From NCBI GenBank assembly GCA_039707655.1, contig CM077673.1, positions 269,894,288 to 269,958,287 of the forward strand: DNA of 64,000 nt, given 5' to 3'. The notes beneath the pieces were generated by a model. That model was not told the DNA's origin and did not search any database. It saw nothing but the letters and a program-made list of their open reading frames with translations. This DNA comes from Elymus sibiricus (lineage: Eukaryota > Streptophyta > Magnoliopsida > Poales > Poaceae). How positions within the stretch are numbered: the stretch's first letter is position 1; the number at the start of each line of letters is the position of its first letter. This document shows, in pieces, positions 10,438-22,439 of this stretch. Made by a program: the position numbers and the translations under genes.

Positions 10438-12917
10438 ATCTATGCGTTATGCCTAGCTAGGGGCGTAAAACGATAGCGCTTGTTGGGAGGCAACCCAATG
10501 AATAAATAATGTTTTGCTTTTTCCTATCTGTTTTTGAGTGTTGATACAGTTATGCCTCTGTTATGATTGTGTTTTTATGGTTTATTCAGTGTTTGTGCCA
10601 AGTAAAGCCTTTAGGATGATTCATAGGACGAGTAAAAGCGATGCTGAATCTGAAACAAAAACTTTGCGTTAAGTATATGAATTTTCATTTTTTGCTGGAA
10701 TGTGATCTTGAGATGAAATTTTAACACAGTGTTTATATACAAATTCCTTACTTTGTCCTAATTTTTCAGATTTTTTAGAGTTACAGAAGTATGGTTAGAG
10801 TACAGATTACTACAGACTGTTCTGTTTAAGACAGATTCTGTTTTCGTTGCATTGTGTTCTTGTTTTGATGAATCTATGGTTTGTATTGAGGGGTTATAAG
10901 CCATGGTAAAGTTAAAATACAGTAGTTATAATGCAATAATAAAATATGAATGGGTTTGCAACAGTACCTAAAGTAGTGATTTGCTTTATTATACTAACGA
11001 ATCTCACGAAGATTTTGTTGAGTTTTGTGTGATTGAAGTTTTCAAGTTTTGGGTGAGATCACGATGGATGAATGAATAAGGAGTTATAAAAGCCTAATCT
11101 TGGGGATTCTACCGCACCCCCAAGATATATCCAAAGAGTAACAAGCAACTAAGCTTGGGGATGCCCCCGAGTGGCATCCCCTCTTTCTTCTAACGACCAT
11201 CGATATTTTACTTGGAGCTATATTTTTATTCGTCACATGTCATGAGTTTTGCTTGGAGCGTATTGTATCTTTGCTTGCTTTGTTTTTTAGTTTTTCTCTT
11301 GTATCCTTGCTGGACACACCTATTTGAGAAAGCCAAAATCATGCTATGATTTGTTAGAATTTCTCTATGTGCTTCACTTAAACTTTTTGAGCTATAGAAT
11401 TGCTCTAGTGCTTCACTTATATCTTTTTGAGCACGGTGTGCTTGGAAATTTTTGTAGAAATACTCTCATGCTTCACTTAGATTAATTTGAGAGTAGGTAA
11501 ATTTTGAAGAAATCCTCTCATGCTTCACTTATACCTTTTTGAGAGATGAAATCTTTATGCTCATGTGCTTCACTTAGATTTGTTTGAGCTTGTCAAAAAA
11601 GCAATGGCAATATATGAAACTAGTCCCAAAGTGATTGATATCCAAGGAGGATATAATAAAAACTTTCATGAAGATCATTGGACAAATTAAACTTGATTCT
11701 TTGTAATAGTTTTGAAACATGATGATAGTAATATGTGAGTCATGCTAGTGAGTAATTATGCTTAGTAGGAATATTGGTGTTAAGGTTTGTGATTCCCTAT
11801 GCATGCACGAAAGTCAATAGTCATGCAATGAAGTTACATCCTATTTATGGTGCATTATTCGGTGTTAGTTATGCTCAATGCTCACTTATGTGAATTTTCG
11901 TTTCTTGGTTTGGTTGCTTCCCAATCTATTTGCTAGCCTCCATTTGTACTAAGTAGAAATACTACTTGTGCATCCAAAATCCTTAAACCAAGAATTGCCT
12001 TATGAGTCCACTATACCTACCTATATGCGGTATTTCCATGCCGTTCCAAGCAAATTTGTATGTGCCATCTCTAAACTTTCAAAATAAATTTTCTCTTTTG
12101 TGTGCTCGTACCGCTCATGAAACGGTGGGGAGTGTCCAATATTTTTCCATGCTAGATGTGTTATTCTCAAGATGAGTGTTTATTCACTTGTCATTGCACG
12201 AGAGTGCGGCGGTAATAGGGATGCCCATTCCCGAAATAAAAAAGAAAAAAATATTTACTTTATGTTGTCAAATAACAAATTCCTTTGAAAGTGTTGGTAT
12301 GGAAGGCAACCGTGGATACGGCCCGCCATGGAAAGTGAAAGTTTGGTGGAAAAAGGAATAAACTTTATTTTCTGTTTGGGAACCGCCTATGATATATCTA
12401 GCATGCAAAGTATTGTGAACTACTTTGTCGTTTTCGTTGACAGGAAAAGCATGCCACCCAAAATATATTTTTTTCTCTCTCAATTTAAACCTTGAGCTCT
12501 GGCACCTCTACAAATCCCTACTTCCCTCTGCGAAGGGCCTATCTATTTACTTTATGCAATTTTTATTTTTTCTTTGATTCTCCATCTTATCTTATAAGCA
12601 CCAACTAGGGGGCACTATGATCATACTTGAGCATTGGGCATAGCTAATATTTGAGTGTGTTTCATGAATGGATCAATGATTGAGCATGATGGGCTAGGGA
12701 TAACTTTCTTTAGTGTTGATATTTTGAAAGACATGGTTGCTTGTTGACATGCTTGAGTATTGAAGTCATTATGTTAAAACTAGACTATTGCTTTGAATCA
12801 TTATAAGTCCAAATGTCCATGCTATACAAAAGAAAAGAATGTGATGAACATGTTAGGCAACATTCCACATCAAAAATTCTGTTTTTATCATTTACCTACT
12901 CGAGGACGAGTAGGAAT
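10438..12917 (+). other. non-coding interior of element A
   Basis: No credible ORF in 2.5 kb. It starts with the GCGCTTGTTGGGAGGCAACC motif and contains a zone (about 11340-11600) where the phrase 'GTGCTTCACTTA' or a variant recurs about every 50-60 bp. It probably serves as packaging or spacer RNA. Confidence 0.6.
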
Positions 12918-12932
12918 TAAGCTTGGGGATGC
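12918..12932 (+). other. polypurine tract of element A
   Basis: TTAAGCTTGGGGATGC abuts the TG of the 3' LTR at 12933, the position of the plus-strand primer. Confidence 0.6.
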
Positions 12933-14489
12933 TGATACGTCTCCAATGTATCTATAATTTTTGATTGTTCCATGCTTTTATATTATCATTCTTGGATGTT
13001 TTACAATCATTTTATAACAAATTTATATCATTTTTTGGGACTAACCTGTTGACATAGTGCCAAAGTGCCAATTGATGTTTTTGCTTGTTTTTTACTTCGC
13101 AGAAAATCAATACCAAACGGAGTCCAATCTTGACGAAACTTTTTGGAGATTTTTTCTGGACCAGAAGACACCCAGTGGGCCAAAGAAGAGCCTGGAAGGT
13201 GGGCTGTGGGGAGCACAACCCGCCAGGGTGCGCCCTGATGGGTTGTGCCCTCCACGGAGCCCCTCTGCACCGCCTCTGATGCCTATAAATTCCCAAATAT
13301 TCCAAAAAAACCTAGGGGAGTCGACGAAACACAATTCCAGCCGCCGCAAGTTCCAGAACCTCGAAATCCAATCTAAACACCATCACGGAGGGGTTCATCT
13401 TCCTCATAGGTGCCTCTCCGATGATGCATGAGTAGTCCACCATGGACCTACGGGTCCGTACGCAGTAGCTTGATGGATTCTTCCCTCTCTCTTATGATTC
13501 TCAATACAGTGGTCTCTTGGAGATCTATTTGATGTAAATTTTTGCAGTGTGTTTGTTGGGATCCGATGAATTTTGAGTTCATGATCAGTTTCTATCCGTG
13601 AATATTATTTGAGTCTTCTTTGATCTCTTATATGCATGATTGCTTATAGCATCGTATTTCTTCTTCGAATCTTTGGTTTAGTTAGGCCGACTAGATCGAT
13701 TTTTCTTGCCATGGGAAGAGGTGCTTTGTGATGGGTTCGATCTTGCGGTGTTCTTTCCCAGTGACAGAAGGGGCAGCAAGACACGCGTGTATCGTTGCTA
13801 TTAAGGATAACAAGATGGGGTCTATTCCTACATGAATAGATCTTGTCTACATCATGTCATCGTTCTTATTGCATTACTCCGTTTTTTCCATGATCTTAAT
13901 ACACTAGATGCATGCTGGATAGCGGTCGATGTGTGGAGTAATAGAGGTAGATGCAGGCAGGAGTCGGTTTACCTATCTTGGACGTGATGCCTATATAATG
14001 ATCATCGCCTTGGATATCGTCATGACTATTCGATTTTCTATCAATTGCCCAACAGTAATTTGTTCACCCACCGTGCGCTATACTCATGAGAGAAGCCACT
14101 AGTGAACCCTACAGCCCCCGGGTCTACTTTTCCATCATATTGCTTTCCGATCTACGTTTTTGCAATCTTTGTTTTCAGATCTACAAAACCAAAAACCCAA
14201 AAATATATTGCTGCATATTTACTCTTTTTATTTGTGTTCTTGAGAGATCTATCTCTCCTATCTATCACTACCTAATCTATCTTTTTACCGTAGAGAGATT
14301 GACAACCTCTCTTTTGCGTCGGGTTGCAAGTATTTGTTGTTTGTGTCCAGGTGCTGCTTATTGGGTGGTGGTGATCCTCCTACTGGTTCGATAACCTTGG
14401 TTTCATAACTGAGGGAAATACTTACCGTCGCTGTGCTGCATCATCCCTTCCTCTTTGGGGAAATACCGACGCAGTCTCAAGCCACGTCA
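12933..14489 (+). repeat. 3' LTR of element A
   Basis: Second copy of the LTR, starting TGATACGTCTCC and ending ...CCACGTCA at 14489, with TATA-like CTATAAATTC near 13281. It is immediately followed by truncated gag of element B. Confidence 0.85.
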
Positions 14490-14612
14490 AATACCCGAAG
14501 GTATTTCATAACAAATATTTTCAGTAGGTTTAGTAGGTTGAGGAGTGGCTCTTACGACTTCCGGTCGAGGTGAAGATACCCCAAACAAGCCCCTCAAAGG
14601 ATTATCTTCCAT
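14490..14612 (-). pseudogene. gag N-terminus of element B, truncated
   Basis: Reading leftwards from ATG at 14612, the frame is open for 41 codons and stops only because element A begins. The start MEDNPLRGLFGVSSPRPE is a typical Gag start of Triticeae gypsy elements with tRNA-Asp type primer sites. The rest of Gag and all of Pol are absent from the window. Confidence 0.65.
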
Positions 14613-15867
14613 AGTAACAAGTGAAGATAAAATTCATCATCTAATATAAATGTTTCCTTACCAAGTTCCTCTTACCAAATGCGCTTCACTCCCTGCCAAT
14701 GGCGTCCGAAAAGAGTCTTTATGACCAAAATATAGGGGATCAATCGTAGTCCTTTTGATAAGTAAGAGTGTCGAACCCAACGAGGAGAAGAAGGAATCGA
14801 TAAGCAATTTCAGCTAGGTATTCTCTACAAGTGATGTAAAAGAGTAGTAACAGATATTTTGATAGCAAGGTAATTTGTAGCAAGTAACAAGTAGCCAAAG
14901 TAACAAGTGCAGCAAGATGGTGCAATCCTTATATTGCAAACCACAAGCCAATAGTATTTCTTATAGTGATCAAGACGTTCTCGAAGACACATGGGGATTT
15001 CGTCTAGTCATGTTCAGTTGATTCACGTTCACTACTTTGATAAATTTTTATGTGGGTGGACCGGTGTTAGGGTGTCGTTCTTACTTGAATAAACATCCCA
15101 CTTATGATTACCCCTTGTCGCAATTATCTACAACTACGAAAGAAGAATTAAGATAAATCTAAACATAGCATGAAACATATGGATCCAAATCAGCCCCTTA
15201 CGAAATAGCACATAAACTAGGGTTTAAGATTCTATCACTCTTGCAACCCATAATCTACTTACTACTCCACAATGCCTTCCCCTAGGCCCAAGCATGGTAA
15301 TATGTGTCATGTAGTCGACGTTCACACGACACCACTAGAGGAAGGACAACATACATCTCATCAAAATAATGAACAGATACTAACCTAACATGATCACTTA
15401 TAACAAGACTTTTCGCATGTCCTCAAGAACAAACAGAACTAGTCACAAATCATATTCATGTTCATGATCAGAGGAGATAAATATATGATTAACAATCTGA
15501 ACATACGATCTTCCACCAAATAAACCAACTAGCATCAACTACAAGATGTAATCAACACTACTAGCAACACACATGTACCAATCCGAGGTTTTGGACAAAG
15601 ACTGAATAGGAGAGACGAACTAGGGTTTGAAGATGAGATGGTACTTGTGAAGATGTTGATGTAGTCCTGTCGCGATGAGAGGGGTGGTTATGATGACGAA
15701 GGCTTCGATTTCCCCCTCATGGAGGGAAGTATCCCCGGCGGAGTCGCTCCACGGGAGAGAAAAAGTGCTCTAGCCCAGGTTCCGCCTCGAGACGCGATGT
15801 TTCGTCCCGAAAGTCTTCTCTCACTTTTTTTCTAGGGAAAATGGCCTTATATAGCAGAAGATGTGCA

Positions 15868-16050
15868 CACTGTTTGTAAAGCGTCCCTAAAGCGTCGCTA
15901 AAGCGACGCTTAAGCGTCAGAGCGCCCTCCAGGCTTAAAGCGTCCAGCTCACTTTAGACATGTGTCTAAGGCGTCCGCCTTAGACATTAAAGCGTCTGAA
16001 GCGCCCGCTTAGGCGTCCTGATTAGCACTTTAGTGCAAAGAGGACGCCTT
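15868..16050. repeat. AAAGCG-type subterminal repeats, left end of the hAT element
   Basis: About ten copies of AAAGCGTC, TTAGCG or inverse words lie within 180 bp. The mirror set is at 16605-16690. Such arrays are typical transposase-binding regions of hAT elements (inference). Confidence 0.65.
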
Positions 16051-16697
16051 AGACTTGCCAGGCAGGGCAACAGAGATTTCTGGCGGGAGAGAAGGGCAGG
16101 GTGGGAACACAAGGGCGGGAAAACTGGTCTCATATGTGAAACAGTTAGAAGATGGGAAAGAAAGAGAGAAAACCAAAACCAGAGCGTGCAAATATCCAGG
16201 CTTTCAGCTCTCTCCTCTCTCCTGTGGCAACAGTTTCCTCCTCAGATCTGCATGAGCTTCCTCCTCTCCGGCTGCAGCTCCTCCCCCCTCCTCTTGTGCT
16301 ACCAAAATGTATAGCTCCTGCCCTCTCTTCTCCCCCTTCCCTTCCCTTTGCTCTTTCTTCCATGCTCAGAGCTAAACCAGCTTGTCATGTCTTTCCTGCT
16401 CTGTTATGTGTTATGCTATGCACAGCACCTCTGCTGTTAGGTGTTGTTGCTCCCTCTCTTGTAGTAGTTGTCTAGTTGCTTACTGCATAGTGGATGGATT
16501 AGAATAATGGCTACTAATGCATATGTGCTCACTGGTGGATTAGAATCAAGGTATGTATGTCTCACTAAATGGTACTCTATTCTACTGCCCATCAGGTTCA
16601 GAGTCTGTCTAAAGCGTCGCCTCGCTTTACGCTTTAGCGCTTAAGCATTGAGGCGTCCCCTAGAGCCTCGCTTTGCTTTAGCGCTTTAAAAACATTG
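15868..16697. mobile_element. hAT-type non-autonomous transposon, 830 bp, 8-bp TSD
   Basis: The LTR of element B is interrupted exactly between two copies of GATGTGCA (15860-15867 and 16698-16705), an 8-bp duplication characteristic of hAT elements. The insert starts CACTGTTTGTAAAGCG and ends CGCTTTAAAAACATTG, imperfect terminal inverted repeats of the hAT CA.TG type. Both ends contain many TAAAGCG(TC) and GCTTTAG words in both orientations. The core (about 16040-16480) has a CT-rich leader and an open frame with a hydrophobic tail but no transposase domain. Confidence 0.85.
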
Positions 16698-17633
16698 GAT
16701 GTGCACCAAAGAGCATCTGTGGGCCCCATAAGGCACTACGTCGCGCCCAGGGGGTAGGGCGCGCCCCTGCCTTGTGGGCCCATGGTGGTTCTTCTCTGGT
16801 ACTTCTTCCTTCCAATATTTTTTGTATATTCTAAAATAATTCTAACTAAAATTTCATGTCATTTGGAGCTCCGGAGAATAGCTATCTCTGTTGTAGCTCT
16901 TTTAGGTCCAGAATTCCACCTGCCGACAATTCCCCTCTTCATGTATATCCTGCATATTAAGAGAGAAAAGATATAAAAATTGCATCATAAAGTGAAATAT
17001 TGATCAAAAACACTATAAATAACAACAAGAAAACATGATGCAAAATGGACGTATCAGGGCTCACAAGGAGTGCCTACTAAACCTGCAGCGCAACAACGCT
17101 GAGCAACAGATGGCAGACGATATGGCGATTTGGAGACCTTGGCCTTGAGTAACGCTCACGACTGAACAAATACTGGTGAAGGGCAGCTTCACATGGCCGA
17201 GGTCTACCTGTCGGGTGCGTGCTACAATGTGTGTGATGTCTGTATTCTCCTTTTTTCCTTTCTACTTTTTTGAGGAATTTCCTTTTTTTCTCTCCGTTTA
17301 CCTGTTTGACTTTTTTTATTGCAGCCGTGTTCCCAACCTTGCATGAGGAGATTATACGGTCTTCGCTATACCCTCAGCCACTCAACGAGTAACATACTTT
17401 TCCTCTCAAATACTATTCTTCTGAGTGTGTTGTCTTGGGGCATGTCGCTGATCTATACAATCGTGTTCGATAGGTTACAAGGCTTGCAATGCTGGTGCAG
17501 GCTCAGATGGTAAAGCTGATGGCTTCTGTCTATGGAGGGGGCTGCTCCCGAGGAGGGCATCTTTGATCTTTCTGTTCAGCTTGGCCAGGCCAATGCTGAG
17601 ATGGTACGACGACGATGATCAACTGCACATGAG

Positions 17634-17801
17634 GGAGCTCGGATGGCTCTGGCACTCTTGAAGGTGCACTAAAAGAACGTACACTTCCACCACATCGCAT
17701 GGACGACACTATCCAAGCCAGATTGCTTCTTATAGGAAGTTCGACAACACGCCTTCAAGGTAGAACGACGCTGTAGATATAAGGATATCTTGGACATGTA
17801 G
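17634..17801 (+). pseudogene. decayed coding fragment, unknown
   Basis: A frame reads sensibly (ARMALALLKVH, KNVHFHHIAW, EVRQHAF) across 56 codons with in-frame TAA and TAG stops. Upstream, at about 17322, a spliceosomal-type acceptor (TTTTTTTATTGCAG) precedes another short open stretch. The style resembles the C-terminal part of TAT-type antisense ORFs, but I cannot confirm it. The flanking parts of 17057-18530 are of the same degraded kind and give no clear gene. Confidence 0.3.
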
Positions 17802-18533
17802 TAAGCTAAATGCCCCGTTTTGTATCTTTTTGGGCCGGCAGGAAAAACTGGTGGCAAGTTTGGGTCTTTGTGTTTATGAAACCCCACAAGTACTTCATTG
17901 CCGAGATCGCTGCCTTTAGCTTTGATTCACAATCGTTGGTGGCCATTGATACAGACACAGTGTGAACATTGGGCTTCTTTTTCTTGTGTTCTTCTAGGAA
18001 GGTTGTCGGACCATGCCACCATCAAAGACCGATCTAACATCCCAAAACACGCCCGACATGTGCGAGTGCCTGACTCGACGTGCGCGTCGGTCGCATCCTA
18101 TCGGGCTGTTTCGTTCATGCTTGGTGGCTGTCGGGTGGTGCCACAGCCTCTTGCCATCGCGTCCCCTTGGACAGGTACCACGGTTTCAGATGCTTGTTTG
18201 GTATTTAGACTCTGTGGTGTGCCCGGATGATCTTGGGTCGCCTTAGTTGTTCAGAGAAGGAGTCCCTAACTCCGATGGTTCAGATCATGTACCATGGGGT
18301 GTGGTCGGCCTTTCTATCGACCAGGCTATTGGGTTCCCCTGGCCGGTCATATTCACAGACTACCAGCAACTCGTTTACCCTGAGTGGTCCACTATGTCAC
18401 TTGGCTATTTGGTACCATCGGGCAACAGATTCGGGTAGAGACCAGCTTCCGAGCCAGGCAAAACCAAGCCGACATGCTTCTTAGGACCCTCATCATTACA
18501 CCCGCGAAAACGTCAAGGGAGTCAAAACATGAC

Positions 18534-18802
18534 GGTGCTGTTTGGTTTGTGACTAACTTTGCCGAAGGTTGTCACATCTAAGGTTAGGTAAGTTTGACCA
18601 ACTTAGGTGGGTATTTTGTTCAAGCCACACCTTAGGCAAGCCACACTAGGGTCCCACATTGCATACACTCAAAAAGTGTGGCAAAATTCCCTTAGGCTTG
18701 CCAACTTGTGACTCTCATTTTGAAGAACTAAGCTTAGGTAAGTGTGGTGGCAACATTGTATGGCAAGGTGTGGCATTGCTAGGTGTAGAACCAAACAACC
18801 CC
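18534..18802. mobile_element. MITE, ~269 bp, TIR GGKGYTGTTTGGTT
   Basis: The left end GGTGCTGTTTGGTTTGTGAC and the right end ...GAACCAAACAACCCC form imperfect inverted repeats of about 14 bp, with weaker pairing to about 30 bp. The trinucleotide GAC flanks both sides, a possible 3-bp target duplication as in PIF/Harbinger (Tourist) elements. The interior repeats AGGCAAG- and TGTGGCAA-type words. There is no ORF. Confidence 0.6.
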
Positions 18803-19690
18803 GACATAACAATCCCAATTCTCTCCTTCGTGGTTGATCTGCGAAAGCAATCTTCGAATAGTTCACTTAACTTTTATTTTGTGTTTCACATAGTTCACTT
18901 ATCTTTGGGGCTGCAGTTGGTCTCTCTACCAATGATGCAGCGAGTCATCTATCAAACAAGTCACCAAAGAAAACTATGGGCAATGATTATTGTCAAGACG
19001 AATAAAATGCAGTGTGAACATAGTAATTTGCAAAATGTTATGGAAGAAATGCTTTAAATATTTCGCTTAACTCGTGTACCCTGTATTTACCATGAAAGAA
19101 GTCCACTTTTCGCCGCCTAGAGCAACCCAACACCCGGATCCATAGAAGGGCCAAACACACCCCATACGACACAAGACCCTAGCTGGCTTCTGCCGCAGTC
19201 TCTTCACCTCAATCAACAACACACCATGGGTGGCTCGCGCACCGCGCCTGCAACCGACAAGCCACCAACAAACAAAAGCGCACACCTGCACACACCCTAC
19301 TGACCAGACAACATCCATTTTTTCCTCAACTGTGTTTCAGAAGCCTTTGGCCAACGATGATATTTGGATTCATCGAGCGTTGCCAACGAAGCCAGACAAA
19401 GCCGAGCAGGGGCAGACATCCCAACACAAACGGATGCGCCATCCGACCAGGGCCGTGTGTCATAAGGGGTGTGCTTAGCCATTTTATGGACCAGGGTGCT
19501 GAGTTGCTCTGGTCGACGAAAGAAGAAGATGGGCTTCGGTTGTTTGATAAATATACATGACACGTACAAACACAATACAAATGAAACAGACATGTCCGTT
19601 TGTGCGGACACCTTCTCGTATGGTATTGCGATCCCTTGTAAACAGATGTCTCATAATCTTGTACAAGGGTATGTAGATACATTCCCCCTC
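18803..19690. other. unassigned stretch
   Basis: No gene, RNA or element end is recognised. Short frames on both strands (for example 19230-19478) have no domain features. A small ATG-led frame at about 19226 (MGGSRTAPATDKPPTNKSA) ends after roughly 25 codons. Confidence 0.5.
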
Positions 19691-19768
19691 TCATAGCTAT
19701 GCATCTCCATGGATAGATCTTGCGTGTGCGTAGGAATTTTTTTGTTTCCCATGCAACGTTCCCCAACA
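19691..19768 (-). repeat. terminal fragment of an LTR or MITE starting TGTTGGGGAACG (minus strand)
   Basis: The minus strand reads TGTTGGGGAACGTTGCATGG from 19768 and then the familiar CGCACACGCAAGATC-type word. This matches the left terminus of a repeat common in Triticeae DNA. Only the end is present. Confidence 0.4.
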
Positions 19769-20033
19769 GAAAGGTGTCTTGTCGTTAGATTTCCATGCGT
19801 CGTTAAGCCGTCAGTGAACAGGTCGTGTGAGTTCCGGGTGCAGGTTCATGTCTTCCAGGAGCAAATGGTGCTGGGGAGGGGCTGGGACTACTTCTGCCAG
19901 AAGCACAAGATCTCCTGAGTAATCTTCTCATCTTTAATTTGTAGAACCTCGACTTCAAGGTCGAGATCTACAACGCCATTAACTACACCATCTGCCGGTA
20001 CAGGTTCGCCAAGCACGTCTGTCAAGGTGACCT
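19769..20033 (+). pseudogene. possible B3-domain-like gene fragment
   Basis: An open stretch (about 19769-19917) contains EFRVQVHVF and LGRGWDYFCQKHKI, reminiscent of the 'GW..F...' core of plant B3 DNA-binding domains. A stop (TGA) follows. After a TTTAATTTGTAG acceptor-like site at about 19943, a second open block (LDFKVEIYNAINYTICRYRF) runs to a GTGACC donor-like site. This would be two adjacent exons of a decayed gene. The match is by eye only and weak. Confidence 0.25.
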
Positions 20034-21664
20034 CGCTTCCGCGATCTAGTCATCCTTTCTGTCCATCCTGTTAAGTGTGAATTAGGTTGTGCATGGGCAT
20101 CTATCTTAAAACCCATGTGTTAAGTGGTATTGTGCACTGTTACTTGCGTGGTAATGTGTAGGAGTACTGTTAATTATGTGCATGTTTGATATGTGATGTG
20201 TTGTTGTTAAGTATGGTGCATTCAGATGGTAAGTTTGGCAGATTTGAATGTGGATAGCAAAACAGCATGGTGCACATAGCCAAATAATTGTGATTTGCGT
20301 CGGTCCACTCCTAAATCACAAATATAGGTGTCCAATTGCAGACATCAACTTGGGTGCAATGCAAACTACCAAACTATGAGCACCACATTTTTTTTTGCCA
20401 TGTATCACTTCGGCATGTCCTCGTTGAGCCACAAATGCAGGGAGGATAAAAATAACTAGCAGACGGAAGGCGCGGCGCCACGCCACGCCCATGTATGAGC
20501 CTGTTGTTGGCTAAATTGTAACTTAATTTGTTGATTGCTCGTGTTTAATTAATGTTTGTTCAGTTTTGTTAAGTAGCGTGAGAAGATTACGAACTGTTTA
20601 AATAATTATAAATTGTTGGTTCGATTATATACTCTCATGGCATACATAAAAAGATGATCGGAGGAGTACAACTGAAGCGAACATTGGACTAAAAGGTTAT
20701 ACAGTTTGTAAAGTAAAAATAATAAGATTTTCTAGCTTGATAGCCGTCAGTGCATATTATCTTCATGTGATTGCTCCCTTCCAGTTATCCACTTCGCTCA
20801 TGATGTCAAACGCCGGAAAGTATTGGAGATGCCAATAAATTGAATGATATCTATCGTTCATTGCCCTTTCATAATGCACCTTCGACAATACAATGAACAC
20901 ATGAATTCTGTGAGGCTTAATTAACATACTATAGATATATTTGATTTATTCCACAAAAGCAAATAGAATTACTGAGTGTAGTAAGAAAGGAGAACTGAAG
21001 GCTTTCAATATACAAAAGATAATGAAAAAACAATTCACTAACCTCAACTAAAGCGAACATGTCAAGTATTTCTCATATTTTTGCATTCATTTGATGTGGC
21101 TATTAGATAACATGGTAACAATTAGTAGAACATTATCTGGTCCCTTAGACCATGCATAGTAAAGCTACCAAGCATCGTAGATGAACTCTTTGTATAGAAG
21201 AGGACATTATGTTCAAAACATCAGGTCATGAACCTTCATTTCATTTCAATTTTCGCATTCAGAAGATGAGATCATGAGCCTTTCATGCATTTGAACTATA
21301 ACATATGGTCAAGTAGACAGTACATTTACTACATTGTGTATAACTGCAAATAGTCAAAACTTCGCCGGTTATATAAGGTTTGCTTTGTTGTATGCGGGAA
21401 TCAAATGGAACTCGCATACTCATCCTAATCTCACATATTCATCCCAGTTCCTATTCATCGTTTATGTCTTTCAACAGAGCCTGCTATTACCAATCAAATG
21501 TATATATGCAGAGCCTTTGAATAAGTAGAAGAATTAATCAAATACAATCACTATGAAATTTGCCAATACCACAAGCAGTATTACCAAGGTTTGCTATTGA
21601 ACATTCATTTGCATAATATTTGACAACCTTTTTAAGATGATAAAACTATTATGTTAGCCAATCA
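20034..21664. other. AT-rich unassigned DNA
   Basis: I see no ORF with coding character, no RNA gene and no clear element end in 1.6 kb. It abuts the truncated LTR of element C at 21665. Confidence 0.5.
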
Positions 21665-22158
21665 GCCATCGCTAAGGCGGTGGACTCAAAGGGGTTGATC
21701 GAGACGAGGGACACGAGTTTACCCAGGTTCAGCCCCTCCTGAAGAGGTAAAAGCCTACGTCCTGCTTGTGTTGTATTGATTGGAGTATCGATTACAAGGG
21801 AGCGGATTCGCCTGACCTAGTTCTCGATTGATTCGTTTTCTGTCTAAGCCGCCCAAGGGTCTCACCTTTATATAGGTGGTCAAGGCCCTGTGTTACACGA
21901 GTCTCAAACCGACTCACACAACGTATTCAATCCTGTCTCTAAGCCGCCTTGCCATCTTGGGCAAGCCGTCTCCGGGCGGCTTAACCGCCCGGGTCTTCAT
22001 ACCATCTTCTGTCTGGGCCTTCTTCTTGGCCCGTCAGGTAAACCGCCATGCGGCCTGGCCTTCATCTTCCGGCCCACCTCATGGGTCTTGGCTACGAGCC
22101 GCCAGGTATGACCCGGCCCCTCCTGGGCGGGTCTTACCACGGGGTTATATCCCCAACA
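21665..22158 (-). repeat. 3' LTR of element C (end-truncated)
   Basis: Matches 34495-34976 from GCCATCGCTAAGGCGG to ...TATATCCCCAACA. The terminal ~46 bp (TGTCGTGGTTTTGTC...) are missing, replaced by unrelated AT-rich DNA ending ...GTTAGCCAATCA. Confidence 0.9.
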
Positions 22159-22172
22159 TTAGGCCCCAGGTT
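22159..22172 (-). other. polypurine-tract region of element C
   Basis: The minus strand reads AACCTGGGGCCTAA directly before the LTR start (TGTTGGGGATATA), the expected site of the plus-strand primer. The G run is the same in style as the TTTGGGGGCTAC tract of element G at 61206. Confidence 0.5.
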
Positions 22173-22410
22173 GATTTGAGCCAGCTCATGTCAATCTTCA
22201 AACTCACTTGGCGGCGAGTCTCACATTGCTGTCCTCTGAAAAGAAAAACTGATAACCCGCTGTGACGTCATATCGAATATTCTGAAAAGATTCTGTGACG
22301 TTTGCAACGGATCCTTTCATTGAAAGGTCGGCCCAAAAATCGAGGCGCCCTCTTCGGTCAATCATCACTGTGCCTCCTCGATTTTCGCGCGCACTGTTGC
22401 CATCCCATCT

Positions 22411-22420
22411 TATAAATAAG
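22411..22420 (+). promoter_or_regulatory. TATA box of the antisense gene
   Basis: TATAAATAAG lies about 30-40 bp ahead of a CT/CCG-rich leader (22440-22592), a layout typical of plant Pol II promoters. It drives the plus strand, opposite to gag-pol, so the antisense gene appears to have its own promoter outside the LTR. Confidence 0.6.
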
Positions 22421-22439
22421 CAGACAGGGGGCCCCTGTC

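Larger units (their letters stand above)
8052..14489 (+). mobile_element. element A: gag-only (non-autonomous) gypsy-type LTR retrotransposon
   Basis: Two direct LTRs (8052-9636 and 12933-14489) enclose a 3.3-kb interior. The interior has a tRNA-Asp type primer-binding site, one gag-like ORF and a polypurine tract, but no protease, reverse transcriptase or integrase. It must be mobilised in trans, like large retrotransposon derivatives. The 5-bp flanks do not match (ACTGT before 8052, AATAC after 14489), so it is not a simple insertion. An exchange or deletion has joined it on the right to element B. Confidence 0.8.
14722..17056 (-). repeat. LTR of element B (minus strand), split by a hAT insertion
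   Basis: On the minus strand this begins TGATACGTCCATTTTGCATC at 17056 and ends near 14722 (...TTTTGGTCA). The shared tail GTTGGGTTCGACACTCTTAC lies near 14770, and a TATA-like box (GCTATATAAGG) near 15850. Without the 830-bp insertion and duplicated target it is about 1.5 kb. Downstream, at about 14700, is a mutated tRNA-Asp type primer site and then the gag start. Confidence 0.75.
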
